Shown piece by piece: positions 1 to 14,000 of a stretch of DNA of 64,000 nucleotides (the stretch's first letter is position 1; each line of letters begins with the position of its first letter). Source of the stretch: Otis tarda (Eukaryota > Chordata > Aves > Otidiformes > Otididae); contig CM048554.1 in the NCBI GenBank assembly GCA_026413225.1, forward strand, positions 88,143,963-88,207,962. The letters run 5' to 3'. The translations under genes were made by a program, and so were the position numbers. The notes under the pieces were generated by a model, which did not search any database, had not been told where the DNA came from, and saw only the letters and a list, made by a program, of their open reading frames with translations.

Positions 1-1954
1 TTCAAGACAACTGACATGTTGGGAAAAAGGCACTAGTATTTTTGTGTCAGTATTTCTTTCCCAGCTGCTTCAACTTTACAGTCTGCAGTTGACAAGATGG
101 CTGGACACAGAAGTTTCCAGAATTTGAGAATAACCTGTGGGAGTTTCAGTTTCTTTAGTTACAACACTCTAAGGAGTATGAGCATCATTGAAGTTCTGCT
201 TGCAGAGTAGAGGATACTGTTAGTCATAAAAGAAACAGCAAGTGATAACAGAGCTTGCATCAAGGACCTGTCAGTACTTCTAGCTAGCAGGAGGCAGTTG
301 ATCTTTGGGGACAGGGGCACTAGTACTTGTGTTATGACTAGTGTAAAGAAGTTATTCTTTATAGAACATTTATTAAGAATGTGAAGCTGTTTTGTTCTAT
401 GTCACTGAGCCAGCTTAAAGAAATTGCAATACATCCTGTTGTCTAGCAGTTTCATAATTTATTAAAATTGTTTTTTGAACAATTGCCTAAAGTGCAAGGC
501 TCAGACCACTTAGATTTTCTTTCTGAGGCTGTATGTCAGACATTTAGTTTTCTCAAGTGAAATTGTAAGCTCTAAAGATGTTATTGGTCAGAGATAGTCA
601 TAATAATATTATTTTCTTATAATTATATTTTTCTTAAATGGTAGTTTTGGATAATTGGCATTTAATTTATGGATGTTCTTGTTAGGCCTGTATAAATTGA
701 AGCATTAGCTACATAATAAGGGTGGGCTTTTATGATAGTGCTTTTAATGTGGTAGGAATCAGGCAGTGGACTGCAGAGGCTTGTTTTAATAAAACATCCT
801 CTTGTGTTTTACATATTAATTACCCACAATCCTGTTGCCTCTACTATTGTGTTTATACTGTCACATTTTCTTATTTGTGACTATTGCAAAAGTGAAGCTT
901 TTGAAATTTTCCCATATTTGTGATTCACAATTTCGTATGTGAATTCTTTGTCTTACGCTTTACGGCTTTTGCTAATTCTATTCATTGTGTTCTTTAGGAC
1001 ACTTGAGGACAATTAGTTCTTACAATTACGGCTAAAAAAGTAGATACAAATAAAAACTATGCCACTTTCCTAAGTCTCATGTTTCCTAAGTTTAAGCACA
1101 AGGAATACGTAGCACATAGGTTGCAGTGCAAGGTTGCAGTTTAATTGATATATTTCCTTGTTCAATGTCTGGACAGCTAAGTGGCTCTGAGCCTGCTGTA
1201 AGCCACAAAGAGCTTTACTGAAGGAAAGGAGCAGAGATTAGGGTTTTATTTGTTTAAAAAAAAAGTTTCATCACTTCAAAAAAGTGCTATTGTCTTATGA
1301 AGTATCTGTTACTCTTCAGTAACTTAAATTCATAGGATGTTCATACTCACAGACTTTTTTCTCTATTATGTAAGCCATCAATCAAAATCGGCATGGATGA
1401 CTAACACTTATGAAAGCTTAATACATAGAGTTCAGTAGGAATGGCTCTGGCATTTCTATTCATTTCCATAAACACAAAGTATAAAATTAATTTCTGAAAT
1501 CTGATTTACTGGAAGTTAGAATGATGCTTGTGAAGGTTTATTTTTAGAATATTAATACTGTTGTTCATGTACAAAACAAGGGCAAGGCAAAACTGTCTCT
1601 GCTCTACTTCATTATCTTCAGGGCTGTAGTCAGGATTTTGATTCTTAGATGTTGTAAGTAATTGAAAAAAGAGCTGATTATGTTGTTCATTTGAACATAT
1701 ACTCTACTAAGCAGTTAACTTCTAACATGTCAAAATTCTGGTGGTGAGGTTATTATAATCTGCAGTATTATGCCACATGAATATAGTTGTTGTCTCTTAC
1801 TCAGCTTTGTCATGCATATACAAAAAAGGCAGGCAGTGGGAAGTAAAGACAGATATCTGAACTCAGAAGTCCAGAATTGAGCATCTGAATTAAACAATGT
1901 GAAAATGTAAAAACTGTCTTTAATCTTGTATGCACTTGACTCAGTCTCTTACAG
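1..1954 (+). other. CEP162 intron upstream of the first visible exon
   Basis: AT-rich intronic sequence with no open frame that fits the CEP162 N terminus. I searched it for the short acidic initiator segment expected before the D-D-S-L codons and saw none, so the start codon lies left of the window. It ends in a pyrimidine-rich acceptor just before 1955. No repeat is recognised. Confidence -1.
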
Positions 1955-2083
1955 ATGATTCACTTGGAAATTCAAAGAAAAATTCCAGTGTTCTTGAGAC
2001 TCTGGGACAGCCCAGGAAAAAAGAAACAAAGAAAAAGGATTCAGTGCCGTGGTGGATGTCTGAGGAAGATTTGGATGATGGTG
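1955..2083 (+). CDS. CEP162: CEP162 exon a (first visible coding exon)
   Basis: The acceptor is CTTACAG. Two bases complete a codon begun upstream, then the exon reads [16 protein letters not shown] and ends [13 protein letters not shown], leaving phase 1 before gtaaat. The [12 protein letters not shown] block matches the N-terminal region of vertebrate CEP162. The in-frame ATG at 1955 belongs to another frame and is not the start. Confidence -1.
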
Positions 2084-5000
2084 GTAAATAATCTAGTTTT
2101 GCAAATTTTTTTGGCCACGGGGGGTCAGACTAGTTCTTTCTCATACTTCATATAGGCCTGGATTAAGCTGCTGCTGCGAGTCCTTTAAAACATTACAGTG
2201 CAAGTCTGTAAAGAATAAAACTCAAATATAACTATTTTTAAAGGAATTGTATTCTAGCTGTAAGCAAGCTTTCTGCTATTTTTTCCTCTAGCTTTCAAGT
2301 TATTACAAGTTTTAGAGAATAATGCTTGTATGAGTTAAGTACAACGCAAAGCAGAATCAGAAGTAGTAATGTGATTATATCAAGTTGTTCTGATCCAAAC
2401 CAATTCCACCACTTTTATTTTTAAAATTAAGTATATCTTATCAACTGTGTAGTTTAACTAGAGGTAAAGCTATTAGAACTGAAACATGCTTGATCTGCAG
2501 TTTATTGATGTATAAAATTAAAATATTGTTTTGGTAAACTTTTTAAGGTCCATCTCAAAAAAAGCTTGTCCTTTAACAGGAAAACATTCAGAAGATTACC
2601 CCATTCAGTTTTGCCAGTAGGGAATCCATTTACTTGCAAAAGAAGCTAGCCTGTTCATATTCATACTCTTGATGAGGGGCTGATTTTTTTGGAAGGAGTT
2701 GGAAGTAGTCTGTCTATAATGCTTTTTGAATCAAAGGTCCAACATTCTTGGCAGTTGGACATAATAAAACTGAGAATACAAAAATGTGGGGCAGATATGC
2801 TAGATCTGTGCACTGAATTCTTCCCTGAGCAACATTTTGCCAGCTAGATTGTTAGTTTTATTTCAGCTACACTTCTGTCACCGCCCAGAATTCTGCACTT
2901 GTGGGACATAGGCAGTAAGCCACATCCCACCTGCACTTTAATATTAAGAAGCAGGGAGATGTTTAAGTTTTACTAGAGGGCTTTCCAAGTTCAGTCTTGT
3001 CAAGAAGGGGGCAGCTTTGTGGCATGAAGCAGAGCTCCTGGTTGTATCATTCCATGGTGAAGGGGCTATATTTGTCATACTGGATGCTCGCAAATCATAG
3101 CAGTTGTGTTAGCATATACTGTGATAGATTAGCAACTGCATCTGTACTGTGATGAATGCCGTTCTGCTAACTGAAGTCTAGTTGCAGGGCAATTAACTTG
3201 AGAGTCAAGAGAGCCATTTGCAGAGGCCAGCTTGGCCACCTTCAGTATAAACTGAGTCTTCCTCTGCAGTTGCAAAAATAGATAACTTTTTTGTGGCTAT
3301 AACTGAGAATGATGAATCCCACAATAAAGGGGGATTTGTACATGTGCATACACACTACAAACTATGCTGTGATTTAGTTCATGTAGATATACTTGCAGTG
3401 TTTTAAAGTGACAGGTCAGGTGATTGTAAGGAATTCAGTGTGGATAGGCTTCTAGAACTGCTCCTTTTTTCCTCCCCGTGTCTCTCTGTTTGTCTTGCAT
3501 GCTTCCAAGTACTTTGTCAAATACAATTTTTCCATATCTAATATTCTTCAGCAGGCGAATGTTGTGTAGTATGTTGCTCAGATGTATTAATGATGGATGA
3601 AGGCACAGCAGTTACTGCACGGGATGACTGAGAAGATCATGATTTAGATTTGTAGCTTTTTGTGAGGTTATTAAATATGCCTTAAATAGTAACATAATTG
3701 TCCTGCAGAAGAAAAAAAAAATAATATTACTGTGATTATAACAAATATGGAAATAAGCTGAATTTAATTTCTGAAAAGTGTAATGTCATGCTTTGAAATT
3801 CTGTGGAGATTATTGAGTATTCTTCTAGGCTTGAACCTCCACGTTGTTGCAGATAGGACTTTATTAGCAGGCTGTCAGCTAATAGAATTATTATTTTTAA
3901 AGTGTTTTGTCATCATGTATCAAACTTATGTAAATGTATAAATCTTACCTTCATCCAGAGCGCAGCACTGCCTTACAAATACATGCTCCGTATGTATAAG
4001 ATGATGTGTTTGAGTGGCACTGTACAGAGATATTGTTGTATTAACAAAATACAGTCTGGCTAATTTCCTTAAGGAATGCACCAGGCTGGTAAGTTGTTTC
4101 CAGTTTGAGGTTTTCATTCTGAGTTACTTCAGTATCTATGTCATGCTTTGTTGAAAGACACAAAGAGAGATGACTGGAAGACTAAATGCTATACATTTTT
4201 TTGTTGTGTGATTGTTTTTTCCAAGGCATCTTGTTACAGAACTGCCAGGAAATAGGTACAGTTTTAAACTAATAGCCTGTTTTCACTTGGTTTTGTAGAT
4301 TAATGGCAAACAGCGTAGACTATTTCAGTTCATTTGTCTAAGAAGTATAAAGTAGATTTTAAAATAACTCGTTATTCTAGGCATGTTTGAACTCTTTGTT
4401 CTTCAGCTTTAAGATGAAATGTGCAAATCATGATTCAAGATAGTGTCTTCCGTATTTGTCAGGTTAAAGACCTACCTCTAACTAATGTTCGTTCTACTTG
4501 CTTTGGTCGTTTAAATGATAAAAAATAATTGGATAATAAGAATTCCTGTCCTGTCTTGCTTGCCTGTCTGTTCTTGCTGTTTGTCTTACTTTTCAAGATT
4601 CTCAAACAAGATTTGTTAAACTGAGGAAAGAGAAGAATCTGATGGAAGGTCATGCTGAAGTAGTGGAAAATAGTGAACAAAAGAGTCACCATTCAGATTC
4701 CCCATCTGGTATTTTATTAAATATGTTTTGTTGTATTTATTCAGTGTCAGCCTTATATTACTAGTGTGTTTCCTACAGAAAATCCTTTGCAAATCGTCTG
4801 TTTGACCATAGTGTTCTCAGTGAAAGCAAGCTGCCACTTACTTTATTTGTCATTTCCAGAAGAAGGTAGTAACTGTATGAACTTTTGCTCAGTTGTTGTT
4901 ACATCATACATCACTACCTGTAGTAGGACAGACAGTATTGTATGTGAGCCAGTGGTAGGGTGGAGAATAACTTTGAAAATCTAAACAAAAACCAGTATGT

Positions 5001-8000
5001 TTTGTAAACAGAAAATCTCTTACACTTTCTGTATTTCATACTCAAGAAATATTACTATTTGTTGTTTTACTTGTTTGATTTCAAGCACTGCAGTCAAATA
5101 AATATTCTACTTATTTTGTATTGATGTGATTCTCTTCCTTCTGCTGACCAGTAGGCTGCTCTGTGCATGCTGCCCCGGGAATGGAAGCAGTACAGTTGGT
5201 ATAATAATGACAAACTAAATTGTTTAATCTGCACAATTATATTAGTCAATGTAACTTTAGATTCAAGCTTTTATGCAAAGTAACTTTTAATGCTATCTGA
5301 AGAGAAACTCCAAAGAATAATGAAGAGTTATAAATATTGATCTGTGAAATACTTTTGTGTAAATGACAATAGCAATTAATGTGTATGTACTAGTTTAAAC
5401 ATGGCTTTGGTGTTACAAACAGATCAATAAGATTTTGGAGAGCCGTGACAAAGAAATATTTGGCACTTGTTCTTTAGATCATGTTGGTGATTTACTATGT
5501 AGCCTATAGAACATTTCCCTATGTTAGCTTTCTAGAGTGTATATGCTGCCCTGTTTTCATAAGCCGTAAAGCATCTCGGTCTGGGAAATAAATGCTAAAG
5601 CTGAATCTATTTCTTGAATTAGGTTTAATATTTCAAATATGAGCAATAGGAGGACTTTGGTAGTTATTTCAAATTACTGTTTTAAAAGACATCAGGTATT
5701 TGCATTATTTACAGTGGAAGGCATGCTGTCAACACTTTTAGTTTCCTCATAAATGTGGGAGAATATACATCCAGAGAAGTGATGCCTGACCAGTGGACTT
5801 GGACATCAGTTGAGAGAATAAAGGACCCATGCATTGTATCAGGAGGGATTTCATACCATTTCTCTTTTTGCACTGCACCTATCATATGCTCACCAGCTTC
5901 CTTTAGTCATCTTGGATGTTTCCGAGTTGTTTTAGCTTCTGGTCACATATCCCCATAGTCCTGTTTCTAGATAGCAGAAGTATTTGACCTGATCCTCTAG
6001 ACTAGTCTTGCTCTTTATTGTGTCAAGGTAAATTCAAAAGAGTTTTCTCTGAATTAGCCAATTTAGAAGCCCCTTCCAGCCTATCAATTTGAACAAGGGA
6101 AAGTCTAATACAGTACATCAGGCTAGCCTAAGGTATATGAAGTATGTGGTGTGGCTATCATCTGAGTATCGTGAGAGAGGACAGTTTTTAGCACAGGTAC
6201 TGTTCTCTAAAACTTAATTCTCCTGGTGTGAATGGAAGGCGTTTGGTGTGTTTGCTGCTAAGCAAGTCCTCACAAGGGTCTGAGCAAAGAACATGCAGCT
6301 TTTGTATCTAACTGTGATAAAGACGGTAGTAATTCATGTTTATGTACCTTTTTTCCACTTTTCTTTGAACCGATCTAGATGCTTTCTTTCAAAGCTTGTA
6401 GTACAAAACTTCATTTATTGTTGAAGTAGTTTTACTAGTTTTCTTTCTTTTCAGCTCCTAGAACATCTTATTTGAGTGCAAGGTATATGCGGAGCAAGAA
6501 GGAATTTGTCTTTTTTTTAAAAACCAAAAAAAAAAGCGGGGGGGGGGGAAAGAGTTTTATTCTCAGAATGTATAAGTGTTAACTTTAATTTTTTAGTTAC
6601 AGCTAGAAAATTATAAGTAATTGAATCTACAAGAAACTGAACATCATTACTTTTTCAGAAGTGTCAATTTGAACTTTCACTTCTTATTTTTCTCTTTATT
6701 CCCTGTCCCTTATGCATAAATACTTATAAATGTTTGTATACACTTAGAAGTAGTTCCCCCTAAACCTTCTTCCAGTGCATCTCGTAGCAAGGCTTTATCT
6801 AAATTCAAAATGCTGGAAAAATTCCATAAGGACAAGAAATATTCGTACTTAAACGAAGAAGAACGAAGCCTCACTTCTGACAGTTTAGAGAATTCTGAGG
6901 GTAACAAATTTACTGTATTTTATATCATATTGAAAAGGTTAAGTGACTCAATTCTGACAGTCCTAGTCAGACTAAGGAGAAAATGTTACCTTTTAAACAG
7001 ATGTTTGTCATTTGCTATAGGTTTGAGTCCTTTGTATTTATGTTTTGTAACTTTTCTCTGTAAGTGTGGTGATGTCGTAGTTCAGCCCCGACGGGGACCA
7101 GACTACGCAGTCTCCCTCTCACTCCCAAGAACAGGAGGAGATTTGGCAAACAAAAAGAAAACCAGAAAAAAAAAAAAAAAAATCAAACACATGGGTTGAG
7201 ATTAAACAAAATGTAATGACAGAAGAAAACAAAACAGTGATGGAACACAAATACAGTACAATAGCTCACAACAGGTCTTCACACCCAGTCTCTTCCAAGT
7301 AGCAGGGAGGCTCCCTTCAGCACCCTCCTCACTTATATACTGAGCATGATGTCAGATGGGATGGAATAGCCCTTTGGCTAATTTGGGTAAATTAACCCCA
7401 GCTGTTAGCTAATTAGTTAACTATCTCAGCCATAGGGGCTACCAGCTTCAGTTCTCCACCCAGCTCAGGTAAATATTAACTCTATCCTAGCCAAAACCAG
7501 GACAGGTGATTAGAAATATTTTTCTAAGTGAAACTCAAGTTCTTATTTTAATTAATTTTAAGTGGCTAGACTTTAAAAAAGAATACTATATATGATTAGC
7601 CTTACAAAATATGACATGTGAAGATATGGGTAGTGAAATCTTTGGAGTTCAAGAAAACTGCTGCTCCAAGAAGTTTTTAGGAGAAGTAACAAATACCCCC
7701 CTCCTAAAATAAACCACTCTTGCAAGCCTCACAGAAGTCAGTAGGACTCTTCAAACAGCCAAAAAATACAGTGAAAAGAGACTTTGAAATCCATCCAAGT
7801 TGATATTTTTTCCAACTTTGTTAGGTTTCTCAGAGTTCAGATTGTGTAGAGTGAATATAAAAGATGTTCTTACCTTCATTAGCAACGGTAGTATCCCCTG
7901 ATATCTGGGGTGTGTGTCTGGGAATTGAAAGTGGCTGAGCTGCAGAACTCAATGGCTGTGAAACAGTATTTGATTTTCAGATTATTACAGGGGGTGTTTT

Positions 8001-11000
8001 TTTTTTTTTAAAAAAAAAATCTCTGATCTGCTTTGAACTGGCACAATACTTAAAAAATATTAGATCAATGTAAGTCTGTTCAGAAAGTTCATGGAATTTG
8101 GAATGATTTAAATAAAGCAACTCAGGAAAATGTTTTTCTTTAAAATTTTGTGCTGTTAAACATTCTAATTGTCTTTTTATTGAAGTATATTCCCATCTCC
8201 TTTCTTGTAACTCTTACGAAGGAAGGCAGTGACAGTTTATGATTCTGCTAACGTACTCTCATTGAAAAAATAGGATGTTGGAGATCTGATGAGATTATGA
8301 CTAATCTAAAGCTCTGCAAAAGACTTTTGACCTAACTGCAAACAGACTCCCGTTTGCTGTCTGATAACTAGACTAGGGTGCTATCTGGGTAAATGACTTT
8401 AAATTCCTGCATTTAGCTACCAGAGAAATGGACTATTCATACTTTTTCACTTCTGTTTAGCACTTCGAGCTGAAGCTGAAGTTAAATACAGGAATGTGGG
8501 AGTCAATTCCAAGATGTAGAATCTTACGCACTTAGCCTCCCAATAAAATGTGCAAGGGGTCTTTGTCACTGAAATCAAGAAAAAAAACCCCAACTTTTCT
8601 GCCTCTTAAAAGGGAGGCTCTTATAATCAGAAAGCACGTGCTAAGGGCTGCCCAGTAGGGAAGGAAAACATTTTCAGAGTCTTGCTTTCCCCACCCTGAC
8701 TCACCCTGAGTACATTTTCAGTACTGAAGGGAGAAGATTCTCAATTGTCATGATACAGGCAAGTATGGCATTTCTTAAAAGGGACTTGGTTAGACCTGTA
8801 TAGAGGACAGAGTAACAGCCTAGAGTTGAAGTACTTGATCAGAACATGGAAGAACGGTTTAGTGTTCTTGATCTGAAGGGTTATTAATGTATGCATCTCC
8901 TGCAGTCTCCTACCAGCAGGAAATAAGCTGTTTTCAGTGTCTTCACCCATCCTGGTATGTTCAGTAAGTCCAAGGACACAGCTACAGTCTAAACATCATT
9001 TGGCCAGACAGAACAAAAACTTCTGAGTTTGTTTTACCAAGTGGAGATTCATGTTGGAAAAGACAGCCATGGTTTCTGTTCCCTTCTGTGAGAACTGTTA
9101 AATCATTTCATATGTCATTGGATAAAATACATAAGCAGCTTTTCTCCTAGCCTTTCTCCTAAGAGAACCTCTAAAGAATCTGAGTATAAATATGTGTTTT
9201 AGGGGCAGGCAGAAGTGACTTGGTACTGCTTTTTAACTAGCAATGTACTGCAATGTTTAGCTTTTCATTTTCCGTAAGGAAGTAGATAAGGCAGTGTTCT
9301 GTCTGAGAGCAGAATGCACACATAAAGTTGGTAAGGTGATGTTGAACCCTCACAACAATGAAACTATAGTAAGAGCAACTGTGTATTGTAGTTGCATAAA
9401 CATACGGAATGGAAGAACTGGGTGTTCATCAGTGACCTTTAGGTAACTTTGGTTACTATTTTTTTCCTTTAAGCATTTTATTTGCAATAGATGAAATGTA
9501 GCTGCTAAGCTATGGGCTACAATTTTCAAAAATCTGTGGTGTTTTTTCTGGGGTAGTAGATTAAACAAAATTAACAAGGCTTTTAACAAAGAAACGTTAA
9601 TTTCTGTATAGGGTTTGTGTGTGCGATTGTCTTCTGTGAGTAAGGTGACAATAAGTCAATTTTTACAGCTGTTATATTTGCCTCATGCTGAACTTTAGTT
9701 TGTGTGCAAATACGAAATACAAGAAGACAATGTATATAATAGTCTAATTAACTCTAATTTAAAAAGATTTACATATCACATAATAGAAACGGAACTTAGA
9801 TGAATGTGACTTGTGAGACTGTGTATCTTTGCAATTGCAACATGAGATTAAAAGTGGTGGTTCTGGAAGATGACTAAAAGACTGAAGTATCATAGAAATA
9901 GCTTTTAGATGATAGTCAAGAATATTGCAACTTTTTTTCCTAGGAGCGCTTGGAGCCAATGGAAGCTTTGTCAAGATAAAGAACGCTCCACAGCCTATGG
10001 GAGAAAGTTTTGAGAATATGCACGTGGAAAAGATGCAGCTTCAGAAAAGTAATGGGGTTGCTGTCTCCTCAAGTAGAGACAGCCTGGAGACAAATGGTGA
10101 GAACTGAGAGCACAACTGTTTCATGAAGTTATCTAGATCTAAATTAATTTGTATTACTAGAAGCTTACCTTAATTAATTGCAAGGTGGGATTCTTCACTT
10201 CTGTCAGCTACATCTCGTGAACTAGTTTGTGATGATTTGATGCTGTTAATATTTTATGAGTCTGTCTGTAGTTGTTATTGTTAACTATTATGTCTATTCT
10301 ATGTGGACATACAGCACAGACAGTTAGTTTATTCTTTGTTTTGAAATTTAGATTCAGTTTTGGCTTCTGGGCCTAATCAAAGTATCGTGGGAGTTGGATT
10401 GGATACCTTAGAAGAACAAGAAGAAAAAGAGATCTTCTTTGCCAAACTTGAACGAGAAGCTTCCTCTACTATAGATTATTCAAGATTAAATAAAGAGCTG
10501 GATTCCAATGATTCTGTCATACTAGCGCCGTTTGTACGGTAATTTAGAGGGAAGAAAAGTTGTGGACTCTTATTACTGGGCACATGTGACTTGGGTATGA
10601 CCACTGAGATATTATGGGACAACATCCTCTATGTCCATCAGTTTTTTGTTTATTTGTTGTGGTTTGATTTTGGGTTGTTTGTTGTTTTTTGTTTGGGTTT
10701 TTTTTTTTTTTTAGGACAAGGACAGAAATAAGCTTAAATAAAAGGAGTAAGATGAGAGCATGTCTTGTGCATAACTCAATAGTAACTAGTTGATTTAACA
10801 TTCTTAATTACAGGGTAATTAATTAAATGAAGCTTTAACAACTGATAATAACAAAGAAGTAGATTAGGAAAGATTCTGTGTCCCCTTAGACATGATGCTA
10901 CAAATGAATCTAGAGGAAAGATATAAAATCTTTATAGACTGGGGCAATCCATGTCTACTTATAATCAGTTATGTGAAAATAAGTTCAAACATATGTGAGA

Positions 11001-14000
11001 TAAATGGATAAAGGCTGCTGTTGCTCAGAATGCTGAGTGCAAAGGCAACTTCCAATATGAAAGCAGTTGGAGGGTCAGAATTCTGAAGATTTTTAGGTAA
11101 GGACAAAACTTTAACTTCACAGGAAAAGGGAAAAGAAAGGAGAGATTTTTTTTTTTTTTTTTTTAATTAATGGAGAACGAGACAGTCGGAACAGGAAGTA
11201 AACCTGATGAAAAATGTTTCTTTAGGAGGCTAATGTAGATGTTGTAGGGAATGCAGAAAGGGGAGTGATTTTTTTCAGAGTTAGATTGAGAATTTTAACT
11301 ATGGACAGCTGTAGAAGCTTAAACATTTATTTTAATAATTGCTGACATTTATCTGCCTTCCTTACCTATGATTTGATATGATGGATAAGTTCAGGTTTTT
11401 AATTTATTGCTAATTGTAAGAAGTATCAAACTTTGGAGTTAGGAAAAAAAAAATAGTATATTTATTTGCTGACCAAGAAGAGAGTAAAATGTTCATTTTG
11501 TTTCTCAGAAATGAAAAAACTGAAAAAGGAGAGGAGGAATCAGCACATGAAGAAAAACCTGGTAATACCATCTTTCTGAGTGGTTCATTTGAAAATTCTT
11601 ACCTTTGTTTGTTTGTTTGTTTGTTTTCATTACTGTGTGTACACTAAGAATTGTGAGACCCTCATTAAACAGAGTAACAGAAATGAGAGCTGTGGATTAG
11701 TGCTCCAGTTCAAATGCACAGTCTTCAGAAAACATCATAGCAGGGTGTCAGCAGATAGAATCTTAGTGTTTGCAGTGTGATGTAATTTAAAGGTCTGGAA
11801 AGAGGAAACTACTACAGTCTCATCGCTTGTTCTGTGCTCTGTGTTGCCTTTGGAGCTAGTCAGAAAACCTGACTCTTCCTAGGCTTCAGATTTAGAAGAC
11901 AGTCCAGCATGCTCACTGAACTACTTTTTTGTTCTGGGTAATATGTTAAACCAATTCTGTTCCCTTATCACCCTGACCGTTGTGGGTAAAGCTTTTATTT
12001 ATCTGAACACTAATGTAATTTTCATCTTAATGATGTTCATTTATCTGTAGTTCTTACATCACCCTTTTAGGCTGCCTTTGCATTATGACTGTATAGCTGT
12101 TATTCAGACAGAGGGTTTTAGGGGTTTGGTTTTGTGCCTTTTAAAAAAAAAAAAGGGTTTTAAAATCTATTGTGACCTAGAAGACAAGCAGAAAAGAAAA
12201 GAAAAAAAACCAAACCTAATGATCAGTCAAAAAATCAAGAAAAAAATTACCCCAATGTTGAAATATGTCTTAATGTTTGAGTTACTCCAGTGTCTTTTAA
12301 CTGTCATCTGTATTTTAGTACCATCTTTTCATGCCTGAGTTTAATCTCTGTAACTTGCAGTATTACTCTTACCTGATTTTTCTTCCCAAATTTCTATGCT
12401 ACACTACTTCCATCTTGCTTTCACTTGTCATTCCTCTTTATTTCACTCTTCATTGCTAGCATATGATAAGGAACGTATTCCTGTAATTCAGTCAACAGAT
12501 TGTATTTTCAAATTTATATATTTAGCTGAACTTTTGAGAGCTCCTGTTGTCAGTCTTGAATTTCTGAAACTATGCTGTCTTTGTAAACCTTAGCCACAGG
12601 AGATCTTTTTTCCTTGAAAGCTTGATTACTCTGTAGACTGCAACAGATCACAATAGTTGTAGCAGAAATGCTACAACAATTTTGTAACCTTTTTCCTAAC
12701 AAAGTGGTTGAAATTACCTGATTGTTACTGTTGGTTTTATGAAATTGACACTTCTGATTTTTAGGAAAACAGTTTCTGTGGAATACCTGGAATGACCAAT
12801 CTGTGTGGTAGTTTGGTTTAGTCTTTGTCAAACTGCTATTTCATGAAATAGCAAATGAAATAGTGGATAATATGTGTCCAGGAATAGTATAAGCACTGTG
12901 TAGGTCGTAAGTCAGTATGAGCAAGCTATTTTCAGCTGATCAAACTTCTCATGGTCCAAAACTAAAAAGAAGGCTGAAATAGTGACCTTTTCATAGAGTA
13001 GTTTTTACATATAAGTTAGACAGTGTGTCAGTTGTATTGGTGACAAAACACAGAAAGAATACCTTATAAACCAGTGTTTTGCAATACTTCTAGATTTAAG
13101 CATTACAGATTAGGTAGACACTGAAGCCTGTAATCACAGGAGCAGTGTGGAGGAGATACGGCAACAGGGAATCAGAACTTGTGGCTGAAGGAAAAGCATT
13201 TCACTTGCTTGTAAAATTCATTCTCTGACACACTTGTGTTTTTAAATAATGCTTCCTCTTGAGAATGGCTGTTGGGCCACCAACGAAGCAGGTTAGAGGA
13301 AGCGGAATTACAGATTCTGAGCCTAAAAACTGCTGAAATTGTCAAGCTGGGTGTACAGAGTACTTTGTGTACTGAGAGGGAATTGCATCATTTCACACCT
13401 AAGTGAGAGAAAGTGATTGAATAAAAGGAGTCAATACAAGTACACCTTGAGGAGACAGAGGTAAACTATATCTGATCTTCTGACAAACTTCATTTGAATT
13501 TAGAGATGTTATGTGTGACTTTTACTGTAGCTGTAGTACCACACCCAGTCTCGAAACCTTTCTGTTGCCTTTGTGAAAGAAATAATAGTGGCAGTAGCTG
13601 TTCTTAGACATGAGATTGGGGAAGAGGAAATAGCTTTCCCTTACTGCTTTATCTTTCTTGAATCTTCATTCCATTTGTTTATTTTACTCTTCAGGCAGCT
13701 ACAGTGAAGATTTTGAGGAAGAAGATGCTAATCCTGCCTTTAAAACTGAGAGAAATCAGGTGAATCAAAACATGTCAGGAGTTGATTTAAGTCCTCAAGA
13801 ACAGGTACAATTTACCGAATGTTTATATTACTTGCATGAATTGTAAAAGCTCTGCAATATATAACTGTGAACGTAGTAAACCTTTATCTAATGCACACTA
13901 TCTGAAAGAAAATAATACAGTGGTCCTGAGACTATGTTGTTCTATTAAGGATATAGACTTTCCTGTGATAAATTAGTTAAAGGATTAAGTTCTTCCCAGG

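Noticed and set aside
6810..7199. 129-codon open frame starting within exon c
   Set aside because: Only the first 30 codons are exonic; the rest reads past the donor into the intron and the LTR.
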